Positions 1-7,311 of a DNA stretch of 26,893 nt are shown one piece after another. The stretch spans positions 1-26,893 of the forward strand of contig DCHC01000025.1 of the NCBI GenBank assembly GCA_002314755.1, in the 5' to 3' direction. Source of the DNA: Faecalibacterium sp. UBA1762 (GTDB lineage: Bacteria; Bacillota; Clostridia; Oscillospirales; Ruminococcaceae). The position numbers and the translations under genes are program-made. The notes under the pieces were generated by a model. The model saw only the letters and a list, made by a program, of their open reading frames with translations. It was not told where the DNA came from and did no database searches. Within the stretch, counting starts at the first letter, position 1. The number at the start of each line of letters is the position of its first letter.

Positions 1-26
1 GCGCAATTATCTTGACAGTACCTATT

Positions 27-43
27 GCGGCTTCGCCGCTTTT
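27..43 (+). terminator. Small intrinsic terminator of an upstream gene
   Basis: A 5-bp GC stem (27-31 with 35-39, loop 32-34) is followed directly by four T. The stem is short, so it may be a weak terminator or a chance hairpin at the end of a gene lying left of the window. Confidence 0.35.
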
Positions 44-103
44 GTGTTATTATGGATTTGAAAGATGGTATTAATATGGCTGAAGGTCTATTGATAAGTA
101 AAT

Positions 104-133
104 AAAAGCACTTGCGCTGGCAAGTACTTTTTT
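104..133 (+). terminator. Intrinsic terminator
   Basis: The arms 107-115 and 120-128 pair over 9 positions with one mismatch and a 4-base loop. The stem is flanked by A residues on the left and a run of six T on the right. It would end transcription coming from left of the window. It also means that the gene at 294 needs a promoter of its own. Confidence 0.6.
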
Positions 134-137
134 CAAT

Positions 138-210
138 GAGGTCACCCATACGTGGCTAACGAAGACGCTTCGCTAATGAAGAATTGTAATCGAAGAAGAC
201 GGGCGACCTC
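138..210 (+). other. Structured leader-like region before the first gene
   Basis: Bases 138-147 can pair with 201-210 (9 of 10 positions), closing a domain that contains an inner hairpin (160-164 with 168-172). A nearby segment, 174-186, reappears inverted and with one extra base at about 250-262. I recognise no known riboswitch or RNA family. No convincing promoter hexamers were found between 134 and 290. Confidence 0.25.
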
Positions 211-293
211 GCTATATAAACAATCGAGCCCGATTTCGTGTTTGCGAAGCAATTACTTCATTCAAAAATATATATCAATGCAGGTGATTTAAA

Positions 294-872
294 ATGGTAA
301 TATCTTTTAAAAAAGGTCAGTGGGAAGATAAGTTTGTCTATGCGTATACCTACCGTTTTGAACCCACCCCTGTTTTTGTGCAAGAGAGGGACCATGTTCG
401 GAACAGTCAGACGGATTCTACGGAATTCGGCAATTTTCCGTTTGAAAACATCTCTATGTTTTTACCGCAGAAATACGCAAAAGAAACAGAAATCTCATTG
501 ACATGCTCTTTTGATGCTTTTGGCGCGCCGCTAATCTGTCTTGCGGAAGAACTGATACCCAACGATAAAGGTATACTGAAATACGGTAATTATATTGAGG
601 TTGTATTGTACGAGGACGGCATCAACGTGTGGAATTTGCGGTATGACGGTCAAGCGGTTCATTGGAATTTGTTGTTCAGCGATAACTATCCGGTATTAGC
701 AGGGGTTCCGCAGACACTGCACACTCGATGTGAAGGAAATTATTTGAAGATTGATCATGCAGACCATCATGTTAGCTTGTTTATCCCTCAGTTGAAAGAT
801 GAGTACTATTTTGGCTTGGACGCCTGTGAAGGAATAAACAGGTTCTACAATATGGAATTTACTACACGATAG
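294..872 (+). CDS. Hypothetical beta-sandwich (concanavalin A-like) protein
   Basis: This 192-residue protein has no signal peptide or membrane segment and is probably cytoplasmic. It is rich in short alternating hydrophobic strands, and the middle and end read like a lectin/glucanase-type jelly roll. The segment with GNYIEVVLYEDGINVWNLRY (about residues 97-116) and the tail with DACEGINRFYNMEFT resemble uncharacterised clostridial proteins that often sit beside sugar genes. That resemblance is from memory and was not searched. A site at 281-288 (GCAGGTGA) supports the ATG at 294. The gene lies 90 bases upstream of a hydrolase that has its own promoter. By eye this part is more AT-rich than the rest, so acquisition by transfer is possible. 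Function is unknown; a sugar-binding or sugar-modifying role is a guess. Confidence 0.7.
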   Translation: MVISFKKGQWEDKFVYAYTYRFEPTPVFVQERDHVRNSQTDSTEFGNFPFENISMFLPQKYAKETEISLTCSFDAFGAPLICLAEELIPNDKGILKYGNYIEVVLYEDGINVWNLRYDGQAVHWNLLFSDNYPVLAGVPQTLHTRCEGNYLKIDHADHHVSLFIPQLKDEYYFGLDACEGINRFYNMEFTTR

Positions 873-907
873 AAACGATTTGTATATGAACGAGAGAGAA
901 CAATATC

Positions 908-936
908 TTGACATTTCCTACCGGTTTGTTTACAAT
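908..936 (+). promoter_or_regulatory. Sigma-A promoter for the hydrolase gene
   Basis: TTGACA at 908-913 and TACAAT at 931-936 are separated by exactly 17 bp. Transcription should start near 943, about 20 bases ahead of the ATG at 963. The leader is therefore very short. Confidence 0.75.
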
Positions 937-962
937 ACCAAAGAAGGGATGCGTGAAAGCAT

Positions 963-1685
963 ATGGATAAATTGATTACCCCGGATAATCTTCCCTATTT
1001 TGCGAATGTCAATGATACAATTTGCAAAAAGCCTTTTCGTGGAATTGTTGTACAGTTTGAGGGCTTAGGAGGGCAGAAATTTTACGGCGATACAATCTGT
1101 GATACCGGTAAGGCCTTTGCGGAGGAAGGCATTCTTTTTGTGAATCCGTATATTAACCCCTGGAACTGGATGAATACGCAAGCAATTCGGATCACAGATG
1201 AAATATTGGATGCTCTGTATGAAAAATACGGTTTTGACGATATCCCGCTCGTCTATTCAGGCGGCAGTATGGGTGGACAGTGTGCCTTTGTTTATTCGAG
1301 GTATGCTTCCCGTACCCCTAACGCCTGTATCACCAACTGCCCGGTGTGTGATTTGGCTTTCCATTATACCGAACGCATGGATCTTCCCCGTACTTTATAC
1401 AGTGCGTTTTATCAGGAAAACGGTAAGGTAGAGGATGCCCTTAAGCGCTTTTCTCCCTTCCATCTGGCTGCAGAGATGCCGCAAATCAAATATGCCATTT
1501 GGCATTGTGACAATGACCATGCGGTAAATATTGATTCGCATACCCGCAGATTTGTCACTGAGATGGGGAATTACGGAAAAACGATTGATTTTCATATTGT
1601 AAGCGGTCGAGATCATTGCGATTTAACCCCGGAAGCAGCAAAGGCTTTTCACGATTGTATCGTAGAGAATATGCTGAAGGTATAG
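963..1685 (+). CDS. Alpha/beta hydrolase (prolyl oligopeptidase-like fold)
   Basis: This 240-residue protein has the signs of a serine hydrolase of the alpha/beta fold. The nucleophile elbow GGSMGG places the catalytic serine at residue 102. Asp183 or Asp185 in HCDNDHAVN and His218 in GRDHCD complete a likely triad in the expected order. The early GLGG segment (about residues 35-38) may form the oxyanion hole. There is no signal peptide, so it acts in the cytoplasm, perhaps as an esterase or deacetylase on small substrates or acetylated sugars; the substrate cannot be read from the sequence. An in-frame stop at 954-956 makes the ATG at 963 the first possible start. The gene has its own promoter and ends in a terminator, so it is monocistronic. 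Confidence 0.82.
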   Translation: MDKLITPDNLPYFANVNDTICKKPFRGIVVQFEGLGGQKFYGDTICDTGKAFAEEGILFVNPYINPWNWMNTQAIRITDEILDALYEKYGFDDIPLVYSGGSMGGQCAFVYSRYASRTPNACITNCPVCDLAFHYTERMDLPRTLYSAFYQENGKVEDALKRFSPFHLAAEMPQIKYAIWHCDNDHAVNIDSHTRRFVTEMGNYGKTIDFHIVSGRDHCDLTPEAAKAFHDCIVENMLKV

Positions 1686-1692
1686 AACTGAT

Positions 1693-1729
1693 AGAAAGCG
1701 ATGCTTTGGATGCATTGCTTTCTTTTTTT
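1693..1729 (+). terminator. Intrinsic terminator after the hydrolase gene
   Basis: A 12-bp stem (1693-1704 with 1712-1723, one G-U pair) has a 7-base loop and a run of seven T. It begins 8 bases after the stop codon and is a strong terminator. Confidence 0.88.
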
Positions 1730-1748
1730 CAAAGGCTTAAAAAATCTA

Positions 1749-1779
1749 TTGACTTTGACGCTGCGTCATAGTTTATACT
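1749..1779 (+). promoter_or_regulatory. MerR-type promoter with operator dyad
   Basis: TTGACT at 1749-1754 and TATACT at 1774-1779 are separated by 19 bp, the overlong spacer typical of promoters that MerR-family proteins untwist. The spacer carries a dyad: TGACG (1756-1760), CTG, CGTCA (1764-1768), extended outward by ACT (1752-1754) and AGT (1770-1772). It sits just before the merR-like gene, so autoregulation is expected. Confidence 0.82.
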
Positions 1780-1803
1780 GAATACTGCAAGGGGGGATAA
1801 CCA

Positions 1804-2529
1804 ATGCGAACCGTACATCAGGTCAGCGAGCTTTCGGGGGTCAGTGTGCGCACACTGCACCACTATGATAAGATTGGTCTGCTAAAACCGTCGGCTGTGA
1901 CACGGTCCGGCTACAGGCTGTATGACGATGCGGCCGTAGCCCGCTTACAGACAATCCTACTCTATCGGGAGCTGGCGTTCCCTTTAAAAACAATTCTTCA
2001 GATTTTGGATTCGCCGGGGTTTGATCCCAACGAGGCGTTACGGCAGCAATCTAAAATGCTGATGCTGCAAAAAGAACATCTGGAGCAGTTGATTACCCTT
2101 GTAGAAAATTTGATACAGCAGGAGGAAAGCGTTATGGATTTTAATGCATTTGACCAAAGCAAATTGGAAGAGTACCGCAAAGAGGCAAAAGAGCGTTGGG
2201 GAAATACCAATGCATACAGGGAGAATGAGTCTTGGCAGGCCGGCAAAAGCGGCGCACAGCAAAAGACGGAAGCTGACGGCATGATGCAGCAGTTCGCGAA
2301 GCTTGGCAGACTGAAAGACCTGCCCGTTCAAAGCGAGCCGGTGCAAAAGGCTGTAGCAGCAATTCAGCAATATATTACAGATTATTTTTACACCTGCACC
2401 AAAGAGATATTTGCCGGCTTGGGGCAGATGTACGCTGCAGATGAGAGATTTTCCACAAATATTGACGCAGTAGGTGGGCCCGGAACAGCAGCATTTGCGT
2501 CTGAGGCAATTGCCTATTACTGCCGTTAA
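1804..2529 (+). CDS. MerR-family regulator with TipAS effector domain
   Basis: This 241-residue transcription regulator has an N-terminal winged helix (residues 1-70) with the MerR signature VSELSGVSVRTLHHYDKIGLL and GYRLYDDAAVARL. A coiled-coil dimer helix follows at about 75-110. The C-terminal part (about 120-241) matches the TipAS domain, which in Streptomyces TipA binds thiopeptide antibiotics and in relatives such as Mta and SkgA senses drugs or stress. The start at 1804 follows a GGGGGGATAA site at 1791-1800. The upstream 19-bp-spacer promoter contains a fitting dyad, so the protein probably activates its own gene. A terminator follows at once, so any other target must be unlinked. The ligand is unknown. 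Confidence 0.88.
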   Translation: MRTVHQVSELSGVSVRTLHHYDKIGLLKPSAVTRSGYRLYDDAAVARLQTILLYRELAFPLKTILQILDSPGFDPNEALRQQSKMLMLQKEHLEQLITLVENLIQQEESVMDFNAFDQSKLEEYRKEAKERWGNTNAYRENESWQAGKSGAQQKTEADGMMQQFAKLGRLKDLPVQSEPVQKAVAAIQQYITDYFYTCTKEIFAGLGQMYAADERFSTNIDAVGGPGTAAFASEAIAYYCR

Positions 2530-2567
2530 GAGATAGTATTACAGGAAAAGGACAAATTACTCGGAGA

Positions 2568-2598
2568 AACAGCATTGCAACAGGCAGTGCTGTTTTTT
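2568..2598 (+). terminator. Intrinsic terminator after the merR-like gene
   Basis: The arms 2568-2578 and 2584-2594 pair over 11 positions (one G-U) around a 5-base loop and are followed by a run of T ending at 2598. Confidence 0.85.
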
Positions 2599-2646
2599 AT
2601 ATCCGAGAGGAAAGTGATATTTGATGAAAAACGCAGATTTGCGGTC

Positions 2647-2674
2647 TTGCATTCAAGGGAATAATTGCTATAAT
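2647..2674 (+). promoter_or_regulatory. Promoter of the isomerase-dehydrogenase-ThuA operon
   Basis: TTGCAT (2647-2652) and TATAAT (2669-2674) are 16 bp apart. A TGC extension lies directly before the -10 (2666-2668), making it an extended -10 promoter. Expected start is near 2681, which leaves a leader of about 110 bases. Confidence 0.65.
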
Positions 2675-2696
2675 ATATAATAGGTCATAAGAATAC

Positions 2697-2735
2697 AGCA
2701 CCGATGGGTTTGGCCCGGTCGGATGCTCTGTTTTT
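2697..2735 (+). promoter_or_regulatory. Terminator-like hairpin in the operon leader (possible attenuator)
   Basis: Bases 2697-2704 pair with 2719-2727 apart from one bulged A (2723). An inner stem of three G-C pairs (2706-2708 with 2714-2716) caps it, and five T follow at 2731-2735. It lies between the promoter (start near 2681) and the first gene (2792), where premature termination would control the operon. No clear antiterminator or known ligand-binding motif was seen. Confidence 0.45.
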
Positions 2736-2791
2736 CTGACAAAGGGAAAGGCATCATTACAGAAAAGTCCAAATGGAAGGAGAAGAACCAA

Positions 2792-3610
2792 ATGAAAAAA
2801 TTTCCGGTTGCGCTGCAATTTTATTCCGTCCGCGATGAGGCCGAAAAGGATTTTTTCGGTGCACTGAAAAAAGTGAAGGAAATGGGATACGACGGCGTTG
2901 AATTTGCCGGACTGTACGGTAACCAGCCGGCAAACATCAAGGCCTGGTGCGCAGAGTTGGGGCTGGTACCCATTTCTGCCCATGTGCCGTTTGTTGATAT
3001 GATGGAAAATCCCGATTTGCTTGCCGATTATTCACTGATTGGCTGCAAGTATGTGGCAATCCCCTATTTGACCGAGGAGTACCGTCCCGGTGCGGAGAAA
3101 TTCGGCGAGGTGATTGAGGGCGCGAAGCTGTTGGGCGCAAAGGCCAAGGAGCTGGGAATACAGCTGCTTTATCACAATCATGACTTTGAATTTACCAAGG
3201 TTGACGGAAAATATGCACTGGATGTATTATATGATACGGTCAGTGCCGATCTTTTGGCAACAGAGCTGGATACCTGTTGGGTGAGGGTCGGCGGTGAAGA
3301 TCCGGTCGCCTACATCACCAAATATAGCGGTCGCGCACCGGTGGTGCATTTGAAGGATTATGTGGGTAGTAAGACAGAGAATATGTATGCCCTGATCGGT
3401 ATCGATAATGGTGGCGCAACTGCAAACGCCAAAGCGTTTGAGTTTCGTCCTGTGGGCTACGGTTGTCAGGATTTTTACAGTATTTTGTCTGCGGCGGAGG
3501 CCGCCGGCGCCAAGTGGGTTGTGGTGGAGCAGGATCAGCCCAGTATGGGACGCACTTCTATGGAGTGTGCCCGCATGAGCATAGGTTATGTCAAGACGCT
3601 GAACGGTTAA
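2792..3610 (+). CDS. Sugar isomerase/epimerase-like TIM-barrel protein (AP endonuclease 2 family)
   Basis: This 272-residue cytoplasmic protein belongs to the xylose isomerase-like TIM-barrel family (AP_endonuc_2) that includes IolE, sugar epimerases and 3-keto-glycoside lyases. Visible landmarks are LQFYSVRDE (8-16), VEFAG (36-40), HNHDFEF (128-134), ELD (158-160), HLKD (186-189) and VVEQD (244-248). Asp160, His186, Glu246 and one of His128/His130 are candidate metal ligands. The ATG at 2792 is chosen over an in-frame ATG at 2723 because GGAAGGAGAAG lies just upstream at 2776-2786, while the 2723 codon falls inside the leader hairpin. It is the first gene of an operon with a Gfo/Idh/MocA dehydrogenase and a ThuA protein, so it probably acts on an oxidised (keto) sugar. 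The exact reaction is unknown. Confidence 0.87.
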   Translation: MKKFPVALQFYSVRDEAEKDFFGALKKVKEMGYDGVEFAGLYGNQPANIKAWCAELGLVPISAHVPFVDMMENPDLLADYSLIGCKYVAIPYLTEEYRPGAEKFGEVIEGAKLLGAKAKELGIQLLYHNHDFEFTKVDGKYALDVLYDTVSADLLATELDTCWVRVGGEDPVAYITKYSGRAPVVHLKDYVGSKTENMYALIGIDNGGATANAKAFEFRPVGYGCQDFYSILSAAEAAGAKWVVVEQDQPSMGRTSMECARMSIGYVKTLNG

Positions 3611-3662
3611 TCAAAAGTCATAAAACCGTACCATATTAATACGGATAAAGGAGATTATCATT

Positions 3663-4811
3663 ATGGCTGATATTTTAGATCGTTTTAAAGAGAATACCGA
3701 AGAGACACAGACCGCCGGTAAAAAGAAAGTGCGTGTCGGTATTATCGGTACCGGCTGGATCGCAGAAGCACACCTGATCGAGTACAAGCGGATGGAGGAT
3801 GTCGAGATTGTTGCAGCCGCAGACTTGGTACCCGGTAAGGCAGAGGCATTGATGAAGAAGGTGGGCATTGAGGGTGTTCGTTTTTATCCCAATGACCGGG
3901 CGATGATCGATGCCGAAGAGTTGGATGCAGTCAGCATCTGCACCTATAACTGCCAGCACGCACCCTGTGCAATCTATGCTTTGCAGCACGGTGTGCATGT
4001 AATGCTGGAGAAACCCTTTACCGTCACTTTGGAAGAAGCTATTGAGGTCATGAAGGCGGAGAAGGAAAGCGGCAAGATTCTGACTATCGGCTTCCAACCC
4101 CGAATGAGTGCCAATATGCAGATGATTCGCAAGATTGTCGAGAGTGGCGAGCTGGGTAATGTTTACTATCTGCAGGCAGGCGGCGGCCGCCGCATGGGTA
4201 TTCCCACTCCGTACGGAACTTCTTTTATCGCCAAGGATACCGGCGGTATCGGCGCTGTGGGCGATATCGGCGCATACTCTCTGGATATGTTGCTGGGTGC
4301 TGTGGGTTATCCTAAGCCGCTGACGGTTTCCGGTTATAAGTCTGATTTCTTCGGAAAAGACCCTGTGACCTATCCCGGTCATCCGGAGTACGCCGAAGCA
4401 TTTGGCGTGGATGATTTTGCGGCTGCGTTTGTCCGTTTAGAGGGCGGTATTATTCTGGATTTCCGTATTTCCTGGGCAATGCATATGGATACTTGCGGAG
4501 ATGCGCTGATTCTGGGTACAAAGGGCGGTCTGCGCATTCCCAGTACCGAGTGCTGGAACGGCAGCTTCGATAAGCCGTTGACGGTTTACCGTAACGTAGC
4601 CGGTGAGATGGTCTCCTACCAGGTACCGCTGATTGATGACGGTGATGATTTGTTCTACAAAAAGCTTCGTTCCTTCATCACTGCAGTTCAGACTGGCGGC
4701 AAGGCCACTGTACCTAGCAGTGAGATCGTTTACAATCAGGCAATTATTGACGCCATAGTGCAATCGGCAGAATGCGGGCACGAGGTAAAGGTCAAGATTC
4801 CAAAGGTTTAA
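3663..4811 (+). CDS. Gfo/Idh/MocA-family NAD(P)-dependent sugar dehydrogenase
   Basis: This 382-residue cytoplasmic oxidoreductase has a Rossmann fold with GIIGTGWIAEAH (26-37) after an unusually long, charged 22-residue N-terminal extension. The catalytic-lysine motif EKP is at 116-118. The second motif reads GDIGAYSLD, so Asp201 is kept but the usual histidine four residues on is Tyr205. Tyr is known at this place in glucose-fructose oxidoreductase and dihydrodiol dehydrogenase, so activity is likely kept. Family members oxidise or reduce a hydroxyl on sugars, inositols or glycosides. AAAGGAG at about 3647-3653 supports the start. The gene lies 52 bases after the isomerase-like gene and 70 before thuA-like, clearly within one operon. 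Likely substrate: a hexose or glycoside, possibly oxidised at C3. Confidence 0.93.
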   Translation: MADILDRFKENTEETQTAGKKKVRVGIIGTGWIAEAHLIEYKRMEDVEIVAAADLVPGKAEALMKKVGIEGVRFYPNDRAMIDAEELDAVSICTYNCQHAPCAIYALQHGVHVMLEKPFTVTLEEAIEVMKAEKESGKILTIGFQPRMSANMQMIRKIVESGELGNVYYLQAGGGRRMGIPTPYGTSFIAKDTGGIGAVGDIGAYSLDMLLGAVGYPKPLTVSGYKSDFFGKDPVTYPGHPEYAEAFGVDDFAAAFVRLEGGIILDFRISWAMHMDTCGDALILGTKGGLRIPSTECWNGSFDKPLTVYRNVAGEMVSYQVPLIDDGDDLFYKKLRSFITAVQTGGKATVPSSEIVYNQAIIDAIVQSAECGHEVKVKIPKV

Positions 4812-4881
4812 TCCGCAGTTGAAATGCTGCAAACAAAATACAGAAAGAAATCGATGACAGTATATAAGGAGAAATAATAGC

Positions 4882-5589
4882 ATGATTCGTGTTACTGTGT
4901 GGAATGAATTTCTGCATGAGCAGACCGAGGAAGAAATTCGCAAGGTCTATCCCAACGGAATTCACGAGTGCATAAAAGAATTTTTACAGGATGATGAGAT
5001 CACCGTACGCACTGCAACCCTGGATATGCCGGATTGCGGTATTCCGGAGGAGGTGTTGGCCCAGACGGATGTTCTGCTTTGGTGGGGACACGCCCGTCAC
5101 CAGGATGTGCCTGATGAGGTTGTTGACCGCGTACAAAAGCATGTGCTGCAGGGTATGGGCCTTCTGGTTCTGCACTCTGGCCATCATTCCAAAATCTTCC
5201 GCCGCCTGATGGGTACGACCTGTAATCTGAAGTGGCGTGATGCCGACCGGGAACGTATTTGGACAGTTCATCCTGCACATCCCATTGCAAAAGGGATTCC
5301 GGAGCATTTTGAGCTGCCGCAGGAGGAAATGTACGGTGAGCAGTTTGATATTCCCACCCCGGATGACACGGTGTTCCTGGGCTGGTTTGCAGGCGGTGAG
5401 GTTTTCCGCAGCGGCTGCACCTTTACCCGCGGCAACGGCAGAATTTTCTATTTCCAGCCGGGTCATGAGTCCAACCCCACCTATAAGAATCCTGTGATTC
5501 AAAAGGTGATTCGTAACGCGGTACACTGGCTGTGCCCCGAGCAGCGCATTGAGATTCCCTGCCCGAATACAGAGTCTTTGGAAAAATAA
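4882..5589 (+). CDS. ThuA-like domain protein
   Basis: This 235-residue protein matches the ThuA (trehalose utilisation) family, which has a glutamine-amidotransferase-like fold. Conserved-looking stretches are WWGHARH (67-73), a loop rich in His at HSGHHS (98-103), HPIAKGIPEHFEL (133-145) and FYFQPGHE (189-196). ThuA of rhizobia works with the dehydrogenase ThuB on trehalose and its 3-keto form; the precise reaction in most homologues is unsettled. There is no signal peptide. AAGGAG at 4866-4871 supports the ATG at 4882. It closes the operon and is followed by a strong terminator. Its company (dehydrogenase plus isomerase-like barrel) suggests it processes a keto-sugar intermediate, but this is inferred from context. 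Confidence 0.9.
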   Translation: MIRVTVWNEFLHEQTEEEIRKVYPNGIHECIKEFLQDDEITVRTATLDMPDCGIPEEVLAQTDVLLWWGHARHQDVPDEVVDRVQKHVLQGMGLLVLHSGHHSKIFRRLMGTTCNLKWRDADRERIWTVHPAHPIAKGIPEHFELPQEEMYGEQFDIPTPDDTVFLGWFAGGEVFRSGCTFTRGNGRIFYFQPGHESNPTYKNPVIQKVIRNAVHWLCPEQRIEIPCPNTESLEK

Positions 5590-5610
5590 GATATCATAAA
5601 CAGTGCGGTT

Positions 5611-5664
5611 ACGGTACCCTGTGAAAGCCAACAGCAGTTGACATAAGGCAGGGTACCGTTTTTT
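5611..5664 (+). terminator. Intrinsic terminator of the sugar operon
   Basis: Eleven perfectly paired bases (5611-5621 with 5649-5659) enclose a 27-base loop, and a T run follows (5659-5664). The arms carry the KpnI-like GGTACC core. Confidence 0.82.
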
Positions 5665-5712
5665 ATTTAAAAAACAAAAAGTGATAAAGGACAACCAAAT
5701 GATAAAAGAGAA

Positions 5713-5741
5713 TTGACATTAGCGGACAGATGAAATACAAT
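5713..5741 (+). promoter_or_regulatory. Sigma-A promoter for the MATE gene
   Basis: TTGACA (5713-5718) and TACAAT (5736-5741) are 17 bp apart, almost the same promoter as at 908-936. Start of transcription near 5748 argues that the GTG at 5753 is not the start codon and that ATG 5804 is. Confidence 0.78.
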
Positions 5742-5803
5742 AGGATAGATTCGTGAGAAAACGATTTTACACGCTAAAAAATGAAGAACGGAAAGTACAG
5801 TTT

Positions 5804-7210
5804 ATGGTTTTGAGAACAACTGGCAGAAAGAACGATGCGCCATGGATAGATAAGACACTGTTTACGGTGGAAACACCCGGAGGCAAGTTGAATCTGTTTT
5901 CCCAGATGATTCCGGCACTGTGTGAATCTATTGGGGTACAGTTGATCGGTACGGTCAGCACTGCCTTAATTAGTGAGTATTCTCAGCAGGCGGTGGTTGC
6001 CCTGGGGGCCGCAAATACGGTGATTGCCTTTCTGCTGTTGCTGGTTATGGTCATATCCGTAGGAGGCTCTATTGTCATTTGTCAGAATATCGGCGCAGAT
6101 AGGACGGAGGATGCAGCTGCCGCCTCCGGTACAGCAATCTCGTTGTGTCTTGGGGTTGGCATACTGCTGGGCTGGGGTACGGCCTCTTTCGCAAAGCCGA
6201 TCATGACGGCAATGAATCTGACCGGGACATCCTTACAATACGGAATTACTTATTTTCGTATTCGCATGCTATGCCTGCCTTTGGTAGCTGTGACCAACCC
6301 GATCACCGCTATTATGCGGTGCAACGGCTATCCGAAATGCACCCTGGTGGTTGGCTTTGTGAACAGTATTTTAAACTACCTGTTATGCCTGGCCGTGCTG
6401 CGGCTGAATGTGTTTCCGACTGTTTCCGGGGTGACCGGCGTGGCTTTGGCTAATATCACTAGTCAGCTGATTGCGCTATTGACTGCTATCTTTTTTCTAA
6501 AAGGCCTGCGGATTGCGATCAAACTGCCCAGACACTCGGCTGAATGGCTTCAAAAAGCAAAGGCTGTCTTCCGTATCGGCATCCCGTCTGCTATCTCAGA
6601 GGGCTCCTTTACCTTAGGACAGATCGTGATCACCTCCTTTTTGGGAAAAATAGGTGATACTGCCCTGGCTGCGAAGGTCTATTTCAGCAATATTTTTGCC
6701 TATACCTATCTGTTTGGCTATCAGTTAGGTCAGGCAAACGCCATTTTGGTAGGCAGACTGTTCGGCTTTGGCGATTATGAAAGAGCAGACCGGATGACAA
6801 GACAACTGCACAAGATAACCCTGCCGGTCAATATCAGCCTGTCGCTGCTGGCATTTATCCTGCGGGTTCCTATTTTGTCAGGGTTTACCGACAATCCTGA
6901 TATTTTTGCTTTGGCTATGCCGGTTATGCTGATCGATCTGGTGGCGGAAATCGCCCGGGGCTTCAGTCATGTCAGCGAGTATTCCCTGCGGGGAACTGGC
7001 GATGTGACCTTTATTATGGCTGCGACAGTAACCTCCTGTTGGTGCTGCAGCATCGGCCTGGGGTATTTGTTTGGCATTGTACTCCATTGGGGGCTGGTAG
7101 GCATCTGGGTTGCCGTTGCCATAGATGAAAGCATCCGTGCAATTGTGACTGTCAGCCGTTGGAATTCTAAAAAATGGTATACGGTAAAGCAAAAGAAAAA
7201 CAGAATATGA
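5804..7210 (+). CDS. MATE-family efflux transporter
   Basis: This is a 468-residue polytopic membrane protein of the MatE family, with about twelve hydrophobic segments arranged as two similar halves. Signs are FSQMIPALCESIGVQLIGTV near the N terminus, repeated Gly/Pro-rich membrane helices, and the conserved asymmetric halves starting again near RIGIPSAISEGSFTLGQIV. MATE proteins export drugs or metabolites in exchange for Na+ or H+. The start at 5804 is preferred over the in-frame GTG at 5753 because the mapped promoter would leave only about 5 bases ahead of the GTG, while GGAAAG (5790-5795) sits well before ATG 5804. An M20 hydrolase follows 101 bases later with no terminator between, so the two may share a transcript. 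Substrate unknown. Confidence 0.92.
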   Translation: MVLRTTGRKNDAPWIDKTLFTVETPGGKLNLFSQMIPALCESIGVQLIGTVSTALISEYSQQAVVALGAANTVIAFLLLLVMVISVGGSIVICQNIGADRTEDAAAASGTAISLCLGVGILLGWGTASFAKPIMTAMNLTGTSLQYGITYFRIRMLCLPLVAVTNPITAIMRCNGYPKCTLVVGFVNSILNYLLCLAVLRLNVFPTVSGVTGVALANITSQLIALLTAIFFLKGLRIAIKLPRHSAEWLQKAKAVFRIGIPSAISEGSFTLGQIVITSFLGKIGDTALAAKVYFSNIFAYTYLFGYQLGQANAILVGRLFGFGDYERADRMTRQLHKITLPVNISLSLLAFILRVPILSGFTDNPDIFALAMPVMLIDLVAEIARGFSHVSEYSLRGTGDVTFIMAATVTSCWCCSIGLGYLFGIVLHWGLVGIWVAVAIDESIRAIVTVSRWNSKKWYTVKQKKNRI

Positions 7211-7311
7211 CCTCACAACGGGCTTGCAATTTGATCGGATATGCATTATGATGAAGGTGAAGAGTACCCGTATTGTGGGGACACCGTCAGAAAAGATAAG
7301 GGGCGAAGAAA

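Noticed and set aside
16..105. Open frame ending with a 17-codon peptide from ATG 52
   Set aside because: It is too short, has no ribosome site, spans the small terminator hairpin and matches no family I know. At best it is a remnant of a gene lying left of the window.
2723..2791. In-frame N-terminal extension of the isomerase-like protein from ATG 2723
   Set aside because: The codon lies inside the leader hairpin, has no ribosome site, and the family normally starts at the MKKFPVALQFYS position.
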